DNA from: Cladopsammia gracilis
Taxonomy: Eukaryota; Cnidaria; Anthozoa; Scleractinia; Dendrophylliidae
Direction: 5' to 3'
Assembly (NCBI GenBank): GCA_022457155.1
Contig: JAJGOT010000058.1
Location: 248,001 to 312,000 of the forward strand
DNA length: 64,000 bases
Within the stretch, counting starts at the first letter, position 1, and each line of letters opens with the position of its first letter. This document shows, piece after piece, positions 20,030 to 32,627 of the stretch. The notes beneath the pieces are model-generated. The model saw nothing but the letters and a program-made list of their open reading frames with translations. It was not told the DNA's origin and searched no databases. A program made the position numbers and the translations under genes.

Positions 20030-20290
20030 TTATTTGAATTTATTGATGCTTTCCTCGAACGTTTCCTTTGAGAAGTTCGTTCTGAGCACGAGTCTCAGCA
20101 TGCATGGCTTCTCCTTTGACAAAACCTTTCTTGACTCCCGGTGGGTGACAAGATTTAAATAAAGTGATGGTGTATTGAAACGTCTCAGTGGGTTTAAAAT
20201 TTGTGCGCATATGTCAAGGATAGACTCTTTCTCGAATCTTGCGCCCTTATAAATGCGTTTGCTTGTCAAGTAATTTCTTTGCAAATTCCA
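20030..20290 (-). pseudogene. Penelope-like reverse transcriptase fragment
   Basis: Minus-strand frames with frame shifts give YKGARFEKESILD, (F)KPTETFQYT (clearer in the 54083-54330 copy), and LRTNFSKETFEESINKFK. These resemble the segment of Penelope-like RTs with a FKPTETFQYT...CHPPGVKKGF...GEALRLLRTNS pattern. Reading frames are broken, so it is a relic; it lies within the segmental duplication. Confidence 0.55.
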
Positions 20291-21618
20291 GCTGTAAATT
20301 TGATTGTATGGTGATATCTGTTCGCTTGTTCATCACCGATATATCGTTTCCACTGATACCAACGGTTTCTTAGTGCGATGGATTATAAAATATTTCTGTT
20401 TCTTTCTTTGCCATGAAAATATTAGCTAAAGGAACTGTCATATAATTTTATCCTCACTGCCGTGCCGTGAGTCTAAAGGTAGTCTTTCCCAATAAATTGG
20501 AAAGAATTTTCGTGTAGTGTTAGTCTCAGCATTTCTCTCAGATAGTTTCACGTTGCCTATTGTGTAGAATATGTCACGATATACTTTGCATATCGTCGTA
20601 TTTCCTTTCTCCTGTGGTATTTAGTAGTGTACAGGCTTGTTACGCCCATTGAAACAAGGATAGTGTTTTTCAGAACTTATACATCCCTTTTCTATAGCCT
20701 TTGCAAAGTCACAAGTTGTCCGGGCAGTTGAAATAGTTTTTATTAGAGTAAAGAACTTTATCTTTGCATATTTGTATCAAATATATAGATATTAAAGATT
20801 ACTTCATGTTCCAACAGCTATTCTGGCATCCTTGATATAGAATGCAGTTAAACATTGTTCTTCAAATCACACTGTCCGTGATCTTAGATTTGACACAAAT
20901 GTACCAAGATTGGTAACCACATAAATGTAAAGAAAAAGCCATTTGACGGGGACACATTACTGTGTTACCCAGATGCTAAAATCTTTCAATAGTCTGCTCA
21001 TAAAGTTCAATATACTGTCGGCCAGGGAACATCTTGTAAGAATTTTTCCAGCCCACTGTACGTGCGTGAATTTTTTTTAGGCGCGATCAGTCTTGTGCAG
21101 GAATATTTTTCACAATAGATTGCACACAAAAAACTTATTAATGTCCATAATATTCTCTTTAAGATTTAAAATACTATTTACTATTTAACTGTTTTAACAG
21201 TTATTGTTTGCAGTAATCCTTTGCGCAGAGTAAACAGAGTAAAGATGGCGATATGCAGTGAGATTGTCGACAGTGTCCGATCATTTCAATTATGATTTTG
21301 TTTTTCTCGGACGCCTTTGATGATCGCTCAACAGTACGTGGCAAAACGCGCCGGTGTTCGACGGTGTTCGTTGCAAGCTGAAGACTTGTAAATGTTCCAC
21401 CAAAAAGTGTGATAACCCTTTCGTTCCTAGAGCAACTCTCGAGCGACAATATGGTTCTAACTTTTAAATCTGTCCGGATGCAACCCTTAAGTCGTGACCG
21501 TGAGTATAAAAAATCTCTCGAAGAGTACTTTACTATGTCAGTCCTTTTATGTGGTGTTTTGTTTTGGTTCTTGGGTGCTTATAGTTAAAGCGTTTCTGAA
21601 ACTAGACTTTAGTCTTAC

Positions 21619-21769
21619 CTCCATTTTCACCACCATTTCCTCCTTCGGCTCCACCACCACCTTCTGGTTCGCCGTCACCTTCATCTTGGGCGTGCACGAC
21701 ATTCAGAAAAAGAAACAGCAACACTATCAAGCGAAAAGCCATAGAGAAGTTGTAGAAAGCGACCATCAT
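21619..21769 (-). CDS. Signal-peptide first exon of an unidentified secreted protein, copy A
   Basis: The minus strand has ATG at 21769 and a frame of 50 codons ending at a strong donor GAG|GTAAGAC (21618). The product starts MMVAFYNFSM, then has a hydrophobic core FRLIVLLFLFLNVV and a likely cleavage after VHA, then an acidic, glycine-rich stretch (QDEGDGEPEGGGG). Intron phase is 1, as usual for secreted modular proteins. A paralog is at 55796-55946. Following exons should lie leftwards; I could not identify them, as that side holds repeats and Penelope debris, so the gene may be broken. Confidence 0.55.
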
Positions 21770-22082
21770 TGAAGAGAAGGCTTTCTGAATAGGTCCGTAT
21801 TAGTCCGTATTTTTTGCACCATACACCAGCAAAAGACCTACAACGACCCACGGCTACTGTGAGTCTGATGAGAGCTCGTGTCTATCTGTAGCCGTGAAAC
21901 AAAATGCTATTAAAATATACATGCCTTCAAAATTGTAATCGATCTATCTTTACTTTGAATCATATTTCTACAAAAGCACGCATAAGTGAATGAAATATTG
22001 TTCTAACTTTAGTGCTTGTACAGAAATATTAAAACAATTGGGAACTTTGTAATTAGAAGCCGTGGGTGGTGTTCTGGGATCA

Positions 22083-23060
22083 TCATCATCAATCTTTATT
22101 TATACACGAAATCGTATCATAATTACATGGTCTTCCTAGGAGTCGTGTGAATTTACACTAGAGTTCATTACCTGTAGAACTACTTAACTAAGAAAGATAA
22201 ATTACAATGAAAACTACGATCAAGGTTTCTTCAATTAATCAAACTACATTAAACTAAAAATTGAACTATGAAACTTAACTAAATTACACGTAATAATAGA
22301 ATGCTATAAAAACTTAAATGATCATTGTTTCATTATAATCTTTCACACATAAAAAGGTCTTAAAATCGTTCAAGTTGGGCCGCTGTCTGATCTCTAAGGG
22401 GATCTTGTTCCACAGAACAGATCCCCTGTAATGTATGCTACCTTTGGCGTATTCAGTTTTCGGTCTGGGAATGTAACAGTTAGACTCAGAATTTCTAAGT
22501 TTATGTGTGTATATTTGAAATATTGGTAAAAATCCGCCTCAAAGTACAATGGGGAAAGATAATTATGAATTTTATACATAATTACAGCCAACTGTTTTAG
22601 TCTTTGGTTTTCTAACCGTTCCCAGCCAAGCTCATCCAACAAATCACTCGAGCGAACCTCATAATTAGTAAGGGTGACAATTCTGGCAGCCCTATTTTGC
22701 AGCTTTTGGAGTTTGTCTGATAGACCCTTACTAATATTGTCCCACACAGGACTACAATAATTGAAAAAGGGCATTACAAGTGCATTGTATATATTTATTC
22801 TAGTTTCAAATGGTATGATAGTACTAATACGCTTTAAGACTGCAAGACCAGCAGTTATTTTCTTTGAAACATCATTAATATGTGGGCGCCAGGTAAGAGA
22901 TTCGTCAATGTGACTCCAAGGGTTTTATGTTTAAATACCCTTTCCAGCAGGTTTATTGTTTACTTGTACGGTAAAGTCACTATGTAACTGTGATAATTTA
23001 CATTGACTCCCGATAAGCATGTATTTTGTTTTCTTGAAATTCAGAGTCAATTTGTTTGTC
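22083..23060 (-). mobile_element. 5'-truncated CR1-like LINE
   Basis: On the minus strand the ORF2 C-terminus is open at 22774-22394 (NYCSPVWDNISKGLSDKLQK, EVRSSDLLDELGW, ending GTRSP). Upstream frames carry the DESLTWRPHIND-type region with indels. The 3' end is CGTGTATAAATAAAGATTGA followed by (TGA)n, a CR1-type microsatellite tail. It inserted at the right edge of segment A; the paralogous site near 57028 is free of it. It shares sequence with the fragment at 6321-6852. Confidence 0.8.
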
Positions 23061-23204
23061 GAGATAAATTATATATAATGTAATATAATATACATGCCTG
23101 CAATGGCCCCCGAAAATTAAAGTTGAGACATTCTCGTTCCCAGTCGCCTTAACTTGTAGTTACTGCCCTGTCTTGAGCGAGCAGGGGTTGGAACTTTACC
23201 CACC

Positions 23205-23345
23205 ACAGCGTAACCACCACACAGTGAACTACCACACAGTGAACCGCCACACAGTGAACCGCCACACAGTGAACCACCACACAGTGAACCGCCACACAAT
23301 GAACCCACCAAACAGTGAACCACCACACAGTTAACCCACCACACA
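23205..23345. repeat. 15-bp minisatellite (GAACCGCCACACAGT)n
   Basis: About nine units of GAAC(C/T)(G/A)CCACACAGT with small length variants. The glycine/cysteine/serine-rich minus-strand frame across it is a translation of the repeat. Confidence 0.8.
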
Positions 23346-23351
23346 GTTAAG

Positions 23352-23567
23352 GTGGTCAGACACGAGGGGTCATGTAGCAGGGACATGTCGCAGCGACATT
23401 CAGCAGCGACAAAAATTTGAGTAGTACACACTGAGGGACATGTAGCAGGGACTGTAGCGGGGACATGTAGCAGGGAAAAAAATCATAGCGCTTGCACACC
23501 ACATGAAAATGTCGCGGGGACATATCTCAGGGACATGTTGCAGCGACACGTCCCCTCGTGTGAACTG
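23352..23567. mobile_element. Short MITE with CACGAGGGG ends
   Basis: The left end ACACGAGGGGTCATGTAGCA and the right end TGTCGCTGC...CCCCTCGTGT are inverted. The interior repeats GGGACATGTAGC/CAGCGACA. A related block of GTCGCGG/GACAAAATGTCC follows to 23690. The target duplication is unclear. Confidence 0.5.
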
Positions 23568-23699
23568 ATACTATCATAATTATGCAACACCAATATTGGG
23601 GATATTTTGTCCGCCGCGACATGTCTCACGGAGTTCAACTTGCTGAACTTCATGGGACACGTCGCGGAGACAAAATGTCCCCAACAATCGATGCCTCGG

Positions 23700-24045
23700 A
23701 TTTTAATTATAGTATATGTTAAGTATATTTCAATTCAATTTAATGTTTTGTCGTGAAATAGTGGATTAATAGTTCTAGGGTGACATGCTTTAAATGCAGT
23801 GTAAGTAAGCTTCCCATTGAAAGTCACCTATATCAGTCGTTACAGTTTAAAAGAAGTTGTGTCCAGATTCAAAGAAATATACCTTTGATAATTGATGTGA
23901 AGAAGGAGATTGCAAAGTGAGGTAATATTGTGCCGTGTTTCGATCATCGTCTTAATTATATAGGTAAAGTCAGAAAATTCAAATAAAGACATGTATATAT
24001 TGTTTGGGAACTTTTAATTTCAATGAAAGAATGTTTTTGTGGGGT
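23700..24045. other. No recognised feature
   Basis: AT-rich, short frames only. Confidence 0.5.
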
Positions 24046-26161
24046 GCTTTATGCTTTTACCTCAAACAGCGTTACTAAGAAGAACACGTCCTTATCCCCG
24101 TAAAGCTTCATTTATGGCAGTCACGTGCCTCGTAGTGGTCATGTATAATAATTTTGAACAATGAAAGTCGTATACAAATGAACGTTGTCAGAAGTACATG
24201 TAGTTCTGACGTTGCTCAAGGTTGCCAATGACATTGACGGCAACCAATTATTGAGTCTTCTCCAGGAACAGTTTACCTTCGGGAAGCTGGCAATCAAAAA
24301 AATCTCCTCTAATTATCGAGTTCAACCCACCGCACAGTAAAGGTTTGACAACCTATAAAACCATACTCTCAATTCGAAACTGATACCACAATCCGACGCT
24401 ACATACCTAGCGTTAATCAGGAGAGTTCATCCGTTGTCAAACATTTACTATGGAGTAGGTTGAAGGGACTATTCTTTTCTGGTCCTAGCTCGCCCACTAT
24501 CACGGTGAACAAGTGACACGGGTTTAATAACTTTCATTACATATCAACACCAGTGCGTCCGAAATTGCGACGGAGCCACCTTAAACTATTCTTTTCCAAA
24601 AGCCAAGTTTCGTATTTCGATTTTTTTTAATCTGTAGTTTGCCTAGCTAGGTGGCTTTTTGATATTTCTTTATAATTAAACTATTCCAAAATTTGGCACA
24701 ACATAAGTTTAAAAACATACCAACATTTTCCTGGCAGTCAGATTGGGGAAAAATCGGGTTCGCAGGATGTGACGTTGCTGAAATAAAGCCACGGTTTAGT
24801 GAGTGACTTCTTAATCAGCAATGGACTTATTTAACAAACGTTAAACAAAACGTAACGCTGATCGAACGGCTAAACATGTGTTTTAATTGACCAATATTTT
24901 TGTTGGACAAAACTAACCTTCACACCAAAAAGCGGAGCCAGAAGAAGAAGAAGAGAAAGGAGTACGAAGGTTTTTAATTGTGAAAGTAGTATTCTCGTAC
25001 TAAAGACAAAATAACAATTTCGATTGCCCCAGATATGCTTTTTATACTATTGTTCAGAGTCCAGTATTAACCAAAAGCCTGGTACGTCCTTTACAGATAC
25101 ATGGTGTACAGCACTGGAAAAGATTGGACTGGCCAAGGGTTTAGCTATAGTACGTACATGATGATCTAAAAAATGAAGTGCGGGAGAACTAACCAAGAAC
25201 AAGAACAAGATGTTTGCCAGAAGGCCACAAGAATGCCTAGGCCGTGATCACCCCGACCAGAAGGTGACCAGCGGAAGAACGATGAGTGGAAAAGTACAAA
25301 TTTTATATAACACGATACAGCCATGAATTTGAACTAAAGACGACCGATATGTTTGTCATTGCAACTTTAAACGTTGTAAACTGGTGTGTTATGTACATGA
25401 AAGAATGAAAAAAAACTAAACAAAACATTGCAATCGACCATAAAGGGGCTATATGACCAACTGAGTTTTACTGTATCACTTTTATATAAAAACAATGGTC
25501 CAGATTTGTTAACAATTATTAGTTAGTGTTTTCAAGCTATTAATATTTGTCTCAGGCTGCGGATCGCTAGGATGGAAATGGATTTCAACTTGAAAAATTT
25601 AGTCTTAAGTTTTCGATATTTTTAACTGTGGCTATAAAAATCGATGAAAATGGCTTCGGTTTGTTCTCCTTTTTATAATTCACTTTATATCTTTATACCT
25701 ATTGATTTTCAAAGAAGTTTGTGCACGAGTACCTACTAAAGTATAGCACAATTTTGACTGTCAAAAGGCAAACTCGCGATTTAGCCCCTTTAAAAAACTC
25801 GAGCTTTTCTCAGGCAATTTAAGTCATCGAAGCATATATATGTCACCTTTACGTTGGTTGATCAACCGACTTAGTAGTTTTTTTTAAGATAACAATTGCC
25901 GACATTGCCCTTTAACAACTTTGCTTTCATGAATATAAGATTTAAAAAATAAAGCGAAACAACATAAAGTACACAACATTGCTAAATTATACAAATTTCA
26001 CAATTCCGACTGAACTTTTTGTAACAAAGGGAATTAGAAACTTATTGGTATAAATTTTGAATCGTTAGAAATTGTTTCACAGACGTAGACAAAAATTCAA
26101 AGCAAACGTGAGTGATATAAGAACAAAATGAACAAGCAAAAGCAACTGTAAATTGACTCAC

Positions 26162-26219
26162 CACAATATATGCCAACAGAAAATAAAACGAACAACGTGA
26201 TAATCATCCTCATCGCCAT
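26162..26219 (-). CDS. Signal-peptide first exon, probable 5' exon of the vWA gene family
   Basis: The minus strand reads MAMRMIITLFVLFSVGIYC then G|GTGAGT, 19 codons plus one base, phase 1. It is a short, almost complete signal peptide with hydrophobic core IITLFVLFSVGI. Phase 1 fits the 2-nt start of the vWA-A exons. The link is supported because sequence just downstream of it (24550-25370) is found immediately upstream of vWA-A in copy 3 (50217-51080). No vWA exon follows in this unit, so the exon is orphaned. Confidence 0.5.
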
Positions 26220-27074
26220 TGTTAGTCATTGGACAATCACTCACTTTCAGCAAAGGGAATCGCTGAACGATGAATTGGCCTGCGAAAAGCTCCCTTTTAA
26301 CCATCTGTTGAAGTCATTATTTAATTGCGCACGACGTTGTCTGTTTGGTATTTATAAAACAGCTGTTTAAATCTTTTAATGAGGTAAAGCCGGAACAATT
26401 CAAAATAACCCAAACTACTAGCACAATGACCGACAACGATCTAAAATCCACAACCACCAACAAACTGGAGCCATGTAATGTTTTCCCAAAATCGTCGTTT
26501 AATTAACATTTTGATCGTTAACTAAGCTAATGTTTAAAGAGAAAATGTTTAAGGCCACATGACTGTCCGTTAACAAAACGAAAAAAAGCTTTTAGTTTGA
26601 AGTATGTAACGTCAACTGGTTTTTAAAAGGAAAGTTTTAACCAAAAAAAAAATAAGCAGGCAATATATTTCTAAACAGGTACGTATATTTAGAAAATATC
26701 TATATATTTTTTATCGCTATAAGAAAAACGTCTTTGGTTACTGCACTTTGAGCAATCTTCTTTTCTTCAATAAATGTTTTGTCTTCAGGTTGAACTCAAT
26801 AATAACACACTGTGAACATTAACCTTGGCAAACAAATATCCATTAGGTGTAACTATTTAGCAAATTGAGAAAGGAAAAACTGGGTTTCTTTTCAAGCCAC
26901 TCAGCTACAACTCTTAATTTGGGACGTTCGTCGTTTATCATTTTGAATGCATTAGGTCTTGAATGAGTTTTTATAACTTTCGGTTTGTTAAGAATAACCT
27001 TGTATAACGTCTGGCTTTTGCGTTATAGCTGTGATCTGGTTTATGGATTTATTTCATTAACATTTGAAGCTATC

Positions 27075-28357
27075 AAAGCACTCGAAAGATTTAGTTTTAT
27101 TTTTTTTCTAATAAGCATTCTTATTTGTCTTTCTATAATTAATTTTTCTTAGGAATTATGCACACTATTAATGGTAGGAGATTTGGAAATAATTCAATGA
27201 AAATGGCTTGAAGCCCAGCTGAATTTGCAATTACTTAAAACTGAGACACTGAAAGAATTCACAATTTGTTCATTGAATGTACGTGGTCTAGGTGATGAGG
27301 TAAAACGAAGGGAAACATTCAGATGGCTAAGGACGAAAAAATTTTCGATTTATTTCCTACAAGAGGTTCATTCCACAAAAGATACCGCTACGATTTGGAC
27401 GAATGAGTGGGGCTATAAAACAATTTTCAGCAGCTGCTCTAGCTCGAAAGCAGGAGTCTGTATTCTTTTTAACAACAATTTCTCTTTTCAACTGCTTAAG
27501 CAATACTCCGATCCAGAGGGTAGATTCATCATAGCAGAATTGGCTACAAGCGAGAGAATTATAACGTTGATAAATATATATGCACGCAATAAGGACGACC
27601 CAGACTTTATGCAGAAAGTTTTAGACATCGCAACCGATTTCACCTGCGACGATATAATTTTTGGTGGCGATCTTAATGTAGTTCAAGACATTAAGAAAGA
27701 CAAAAAAGGGGGTAATCCGACAACTCACAACAAAGCTTTAAACAAACTCAAAAATATAGCCGCAAATTTAGATTTGACCGATATATGGAGAGATATGCAA
27801 TGGGATGAACTAAGGTATACCTGGAGGCAGCGAAAACCAGAAATCCATTGTAGGTTAGACTATTTTTTAATTAATCAAGGCTTGAGCCCGAATGTCTCGC
27901 ATTCCGATATTATACCTGGCTATAGGACAGATCACTCAATGTCTACACTATCGGTCACACTGCAAGCCAACCCCAGAGGCCCCGGCTACTGGAAATTAAA
28001 TACGTTTTTCCTTATTGAATCCGAATTTATTGCCGATATCATAAAGCGACCATTCAGGATGTTAAAGAACATTATGAGGATGATCAAAATGTTGACGACT
28101 CTCTGCTTTGGGAAATGGTTAAGCTAAAAGTAAGAGAGTGCTCGATTAGATATGCAAAGAAAAAGAAAGCACCACAAACAAACTTGGAAAGACAGATCAA
28201 AAACAAAATTTGCATACTTGAGAAAATTGTGGAAGATGCCAAAACACTTCCACACGAGAAAACCTTAGCTATTGAATCTTTAGATAAAGCCAAGCGTGAA
28301 TCCGAACTCATTAATCAATACAAAACAAAAGGAGCTATAATAAGAAGTAGAGCGAAG
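27075..28357 (+). pseudogene. Tx1/L1-like LINE, 5' half with endonuclease (copy 1)
   Basis: The open frame at 27225-28040 (no ATG; ORF2 may start upstream or be fused) encodes an APE-type endonuclease: FTICSLNVRGLGDEVKRRET, FLQEVHS, GGDLNVV, RLDYFLIN and GYRTDHSM in order. A frame shift near 28045 (ATAAAG|CG) continues into the linker before RT (DDSLLWEMVKLKVRECSIRY, then AIIRSRAK). The sequence stops at 28357 where tandem unit 2 begins, so RT is absent. It would nick DNA for target-primed reverse transcription if intact. The left target duplication ACATTTGAAGCTATC is at 27060-27074. Confidence 0.85.
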
Positions 28358-31300
28358 AAGCTTATGCTTTTACCCAAACAGCGTTACTAAGAAGAACACG
28401 TCCTTATCCCCGTAAAGCTTCATTTATGGCAGTCACGTGCCTCGTAGTGGTCATGTATAATAATTTTGAACAATGAAAGTCGTATACAAATGAACGTTGT
28501 CAGAAGTACATGTAGTTCTGACGTTGCTCAAGGTTGCCAAGTTACAATGACATTGACAGCAACCAATTTGAGTCTTCCTAGTAACAGTTTACCTTCGGGG
28601 AGCTGGCAATCCAAAAAATCCCCTGTAATTATCGAGTTCAACCCACCGCACAGTAAAGGTTTGACAACCTGTAAAACCATACTCTCAATTCGAAACTGAT
28701 ACCACAATCCGACGCTACATACCTAGCGTTAATCAGGAGAGTTCATCCGTTGTCAAACATTTACTGTGGAGTAGGTTGAACGGGACGATTCTTTTCTGGT
28801 CCTAGCTCGCCGACTATCACGGTGAACAATGCAAGTGACACGGGTTTAATAACTTTCATTACATATCAACACGAATGCGTCCGAAATTGCGACGGAGCCA
28901 CCTTAAACTATTATTTTCCAAAAGCCAAGTTTCGTATTTCGTTTTTTTTTTTTTTAACTTGTAGTTTGCCTAGCTAGGTGGCTTTTTGATATTTCTTTAT
29001 AATTAAACTATTCCAAAATTTGGTACCACATAAGTTTAAAGACATACCAACATCTTCTTGGCTGTCAGATTGGGGAAAAATAGGGTTCGAAGGATGTGAC
29101 GTTGCTGAATTAAAGCCACAGTTTAGTGAGTGACTTCTTAATCGGCAATGGACTTATTTAACAAACTTTAAACAAAATGTAAGGCTGATCGAACGGCTAA
29201 ACATGTGTTTTAATTGATCAATATTTTTGTTGGACAAAACTAACCTTCACACCAAAAAGCGGAGTCAGAAGAAGAAGAAGAGAAAGGAGTACGAAGGTTT
29301 TTAATTGTGAAAGTAATATTCTCGTACTAAAGACAAAATAACAATTTCGATTGCCCCAGATATGCTTTTTATACCATTGTTCAGAGTCCAGTATTAACCA
29401 AAAGCCATGGTACATCCTTTACAGATACATGGTGTACAGCACTGGAAAAGATTGGACTGGCCAAGGGTTTAGCTATAGTACGTACAGGATGATCTAAGAA
29501 ATGAAGTGCGGGAGAACTAACCAAGAACAAGAACAAGATGTTTGCCAGAAGGCCACAAGAATGCCTTGGCCGTGATCACCCCGACCAGAAGGTGACCAGC
29601 GGCAGAACAATGAGTGGAAAAGTACAAATTTTATATAACACGATACAGCCATGAATTTGAACTAAAGACGACCGATATGTTTGTCATTGCAACTTTAAAC
29701 GTTGTAAACTGGTGTGTTATGTACATGAAAGAATGAAAAAAACTAAACAAAACATTGCAATCGACCACTAAAGGGGCTATATGACCAACTGAGTTTTACT
29801 GTATCACTTTTATAAAAATAATAGTCCAGATTTGTTAACAATTATTAGTTAGTGTTTTCGAGCTATTAATATTTGTCTCAGGCTGCGGATCGCTAGGATG
29901 GAAATGGATTTCAACTAGAAAAATTTAGTCTTAAGTTTTCGAGATTTTTAACTGTGGCTATAAAAATCGATGAAAATGGCTTTGGTTTGTTCTCCTTTTT
30001 ATAATTCACTTTATATCTTTATACCTATTGATTTTCAAAGAATTTTGTGCACGAGTTACGCTACTTATCAATAAGTATAGCACAACTTTGATCAAAAGGC
30101 AGACTCGCGATTTAGCCCCTTTAAAAAACTCGAGCTTTTCTCAGACAATTTAAGTCATCCAAGCATACATGTCACCTTTACGATTGGTTGAACAACCGAC
30201 TTAGTAGTTTTTTTTTAAGATAATATTTGCCGACATTGCCATTTAACAACTTTGCTTTCATGAATATAAGATTTAAAAAATAAAGCGAAACAACATAAAG
30301 TACACAACATTGCTAAATTATGCAAATTTCACAATTCCGACTGAACTTTTTGTAACTAAGGGAATTAGAAACTGATTGGTATAAATTTTGAATCGTTAGA
30401 AATTATTTCACAGACGTAGACAAAAATTCAAAGCAAACGTGAGTGATATAAGAACAAAATGAACAAACAAAAGCAACTGTAAATTGACTCACCACAATAT
30501 ATGCCAATATATGCCAATATATGCCAACAGAAAATAAAACGAACAACGTGATAATCATCCTCATCGCCATTGTTAGTCATTGGACAATCACTCACTTTCA
30601 GCAAAGGGAATTCGCTGAACGATGAATTGGCCTGCGAAAAGCTCCCTTTTAACCATCTGTTGAAGTCATTATTTAATTGCGCACGACGTTGTCTGTTTGG
30701 TATTTATAAAACAGCTGTTTAAATCTTTTAATGAGGTAAAGCCGGAACAATTCAAAATAACCCAAACTACTAGCACAATGACCGACAACGATCTAAAATC
30801 CACAACCACCAACAAACTGGAGCCATGTAATGTTTTCCCAAAATCGTCGTTTAATTAACATTTTGATCGTTAACTAAGCTAATGTTTAAAGAGAAAATGT
30901 TTAAGGCCACATGACTGTCCGTTAACAAAACGAAAAAAAGCTTTTAGTTTGAAGTATGTAACGTCAACTGGTTTTTAAAAGGAAAGTTTTAACCAAAAAA
31001 AAAATAAGCAGGCAATATATTTCTAAACAGGTACGTATATTTAGAAAATATCTATATATTTTTTATCGCTATAAGAAAAACGTCTTTGGTTACTGCACTT
31101 TGAGCAATCTTCTTTTCTTCAATAAATGTTTTGTCTTCAGGTTGAACTCAATAATAACACACTGTGAACATTAACCTTGGCAAACAAATATCCATTAGGT
31201 GTAACTCGTTTATCATTTTGAATGCATTAGGTCTTGAATGAGTTTTTATAACTTTCGGTTTGTTAAGAATAACCTTGTATAACGTCTGGCTTTTGCGTTA

Positions 31301-32627
31301 TAGCTGTGATCTGGTTTATGGATTTATTTCATTAACATTTGAAGCTATCAAAGCACTCGAAAGATTTAGTTTTATTTTTTTTCTAATAAGCATTCTTATT
31401 TGTCTTTCTATAATTAATTTTTCTTAGGAATTATGCACACTATTAATGGTAGGAGATTTGGAAATAATTCAATGAAAATGGCTTGAAGCCCAGCTGAATT
31501 TGCAATTACTTAAAACTGAGACACTGAAAGAATTCACAATTTGTTCATTGAATGTACGTGGTCTAGGTGATGAGGTAAAACGAAGGGAAACATTCAGATG
31601 GCTAAGGACGAAAAAATTTTCGATTTATTTCCTACAAGAGGTTCATTCCACAAAAGATACCGCTACGATTTGGACGAATGAGTGGGGCTATAAAACAATT
31701 TTCAGCAGCTGCTCTAGCTCGAAAGCAGGAGTCTGTATTCTTTTTAACAACAATTTCTCTTTTCAACTGCTTAAGCAATACTCCGATCCAGAGGGTAGAT
31801 TCATCATAGCAGAATTGGCTACAAGCGAGAGAATTATAACGTTGATAAATATATATGCACGCAATAAGGACGACCCAGACTTTATGCAGAAAGTTTTAGA
31901 CATCGCAACCGATTTCACCTGCGACGATATAATTTTTGGTGGCGATCTTAATGTAGTTCAAGACATTAAGAAAGACAAAAAAGGGGGTAATCCGACAACT
32001 CACAACAAAGCTTTAAACAAACTCAAAAATATAGCCGCAAATTTAGATTTGACCGATATATGGAGAGATATGCACTGGGATGAACTAAGGTATACCTGGA
32101 GGCAGCGAAAACCAGAAATCCATTGTAGGTTAGACTATTTTTTTAATTAATCAAGGCTTGAGCCCGAATGTCTCGCATTCCGATATTATACCTGGCTATA
32201 GGACAGATCACTCAATGGTTACACTATCGGTCACACTGCAAGCCAACCCCAGAGGCCCCGGCTACTGGAAATTAAATACGTCTTTCCTTATTGAATCGGA
32301 ATTTATTGCCGATATCATAAAGCGACCATTCAGGGTGTTAAAGAACAATATGAGGATGATCAAAATGTTGACGACTCTCTGCTTTGGGAAATGGTTAAGC
32401 TAAAAGTTAGAGAGTGCTCGATTAGATATGCAAAGAAAAAGAAAGTACAACAAACAAACTTGGAAAAACAGATCGAAAACAAAATTTGCATACTTGAGAA
32501 AATCGTGGAAGATGCCAAAACACTTCCACACGAGAAAACCTTTTGAATCTTTAGATAAAGCCAAGCGTGAATCCGAACTCATTAATCAATACAAAACAAA
32601 AGGAGCTATAATAAGAAGTAGAGCGAA
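28358..32627. repeat. Tandem duplication unit 2
   Basis: Collinear with 24046-28357. Differences include an additional (ATATATGCCA) expansion at about 30500, loss of about 55 bp near 31206, and scattered substitutions. Unlike unit 1 its LINE runs on past AIIRSRAK into WYNEGEKNSRYF, showing that unit 2 keeps the original LINE continuation. Confidence 0.85.
30493..30570 (-). pseudogene. Signal-peptide exon copy, frame-shifted by repeat expansion
   Basis: Homologous to 26162-26219 with the same ATG (30570) and donor (GTGAGT at 30492). The 10-bp unit ATATATGCCA is present three times instead of once, adding 20 nt and breaking the frame before the donor. Confidence 0.6.

Larger units (their letters stand above)
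18963..22080. repeat. Segmental duplicate A (partner 53955-57030)
   Basis: Sequence from AATAGTTCCTTGCGCGCTTT to GCCGTGGGTGG is collinear with 53955-57030, apart from minisatellite expansion here, a retroelement tail insertion there (55265-55525) and A/T-rich insertions there (56060-56420, 56580-56995). It contains a Penelope RT remnant and a signal-peptide exon. A CR1-like LINE sits at its right edge here (22083). Confidence 0.8.
24046..28357. repeat. Tandem duplication unit 1
   Basis: The sequence starting GCTTTATGCTTTTAC is repeated from about 28358 to 32627 with a few percent divergence. The unit includes the 5' region of a vWA-type gene (signal-peptide exon at 26162-26219) and the 5' half of a LINE. 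At 28357 the LINE coding sequence breaks and unit 2 starts with CTTATGCTTTTAC. A shorter relative of 24550-25370 lies at 50217-51080, next to vWA copy 3. Confidence 0.85.

Noticed and set aside
21840..21900. CTGATGAGAG with a nearby GTGAAAC and 8-bp stem ACGGCTAC/GTAGCCGT, considered as a hammerhead ribozyme
   Set aside because: The stem encloses box 1 instead of separating boxes as a hammerhead requires, no stem II fits directly after CTGATGA, and the paralog at 56040-56460 is split by an insertion.
23117..23431. Glycine/cysteine-rich 104-residue minus-strand frame
   Set aside because: Translation of the 15-bp minisatellite.
25045..25175. Minus-strand frame with PLASPIFSSAVHHVSVKD as a possible exon (also at 29360-29500 and 50739-50870)
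   Set aside because: All differences I compared between 25.1 kb and 50.8 kb are non-synonymous, and the 29.4 kb copy has a frame shift, so it behaves as non-coding.
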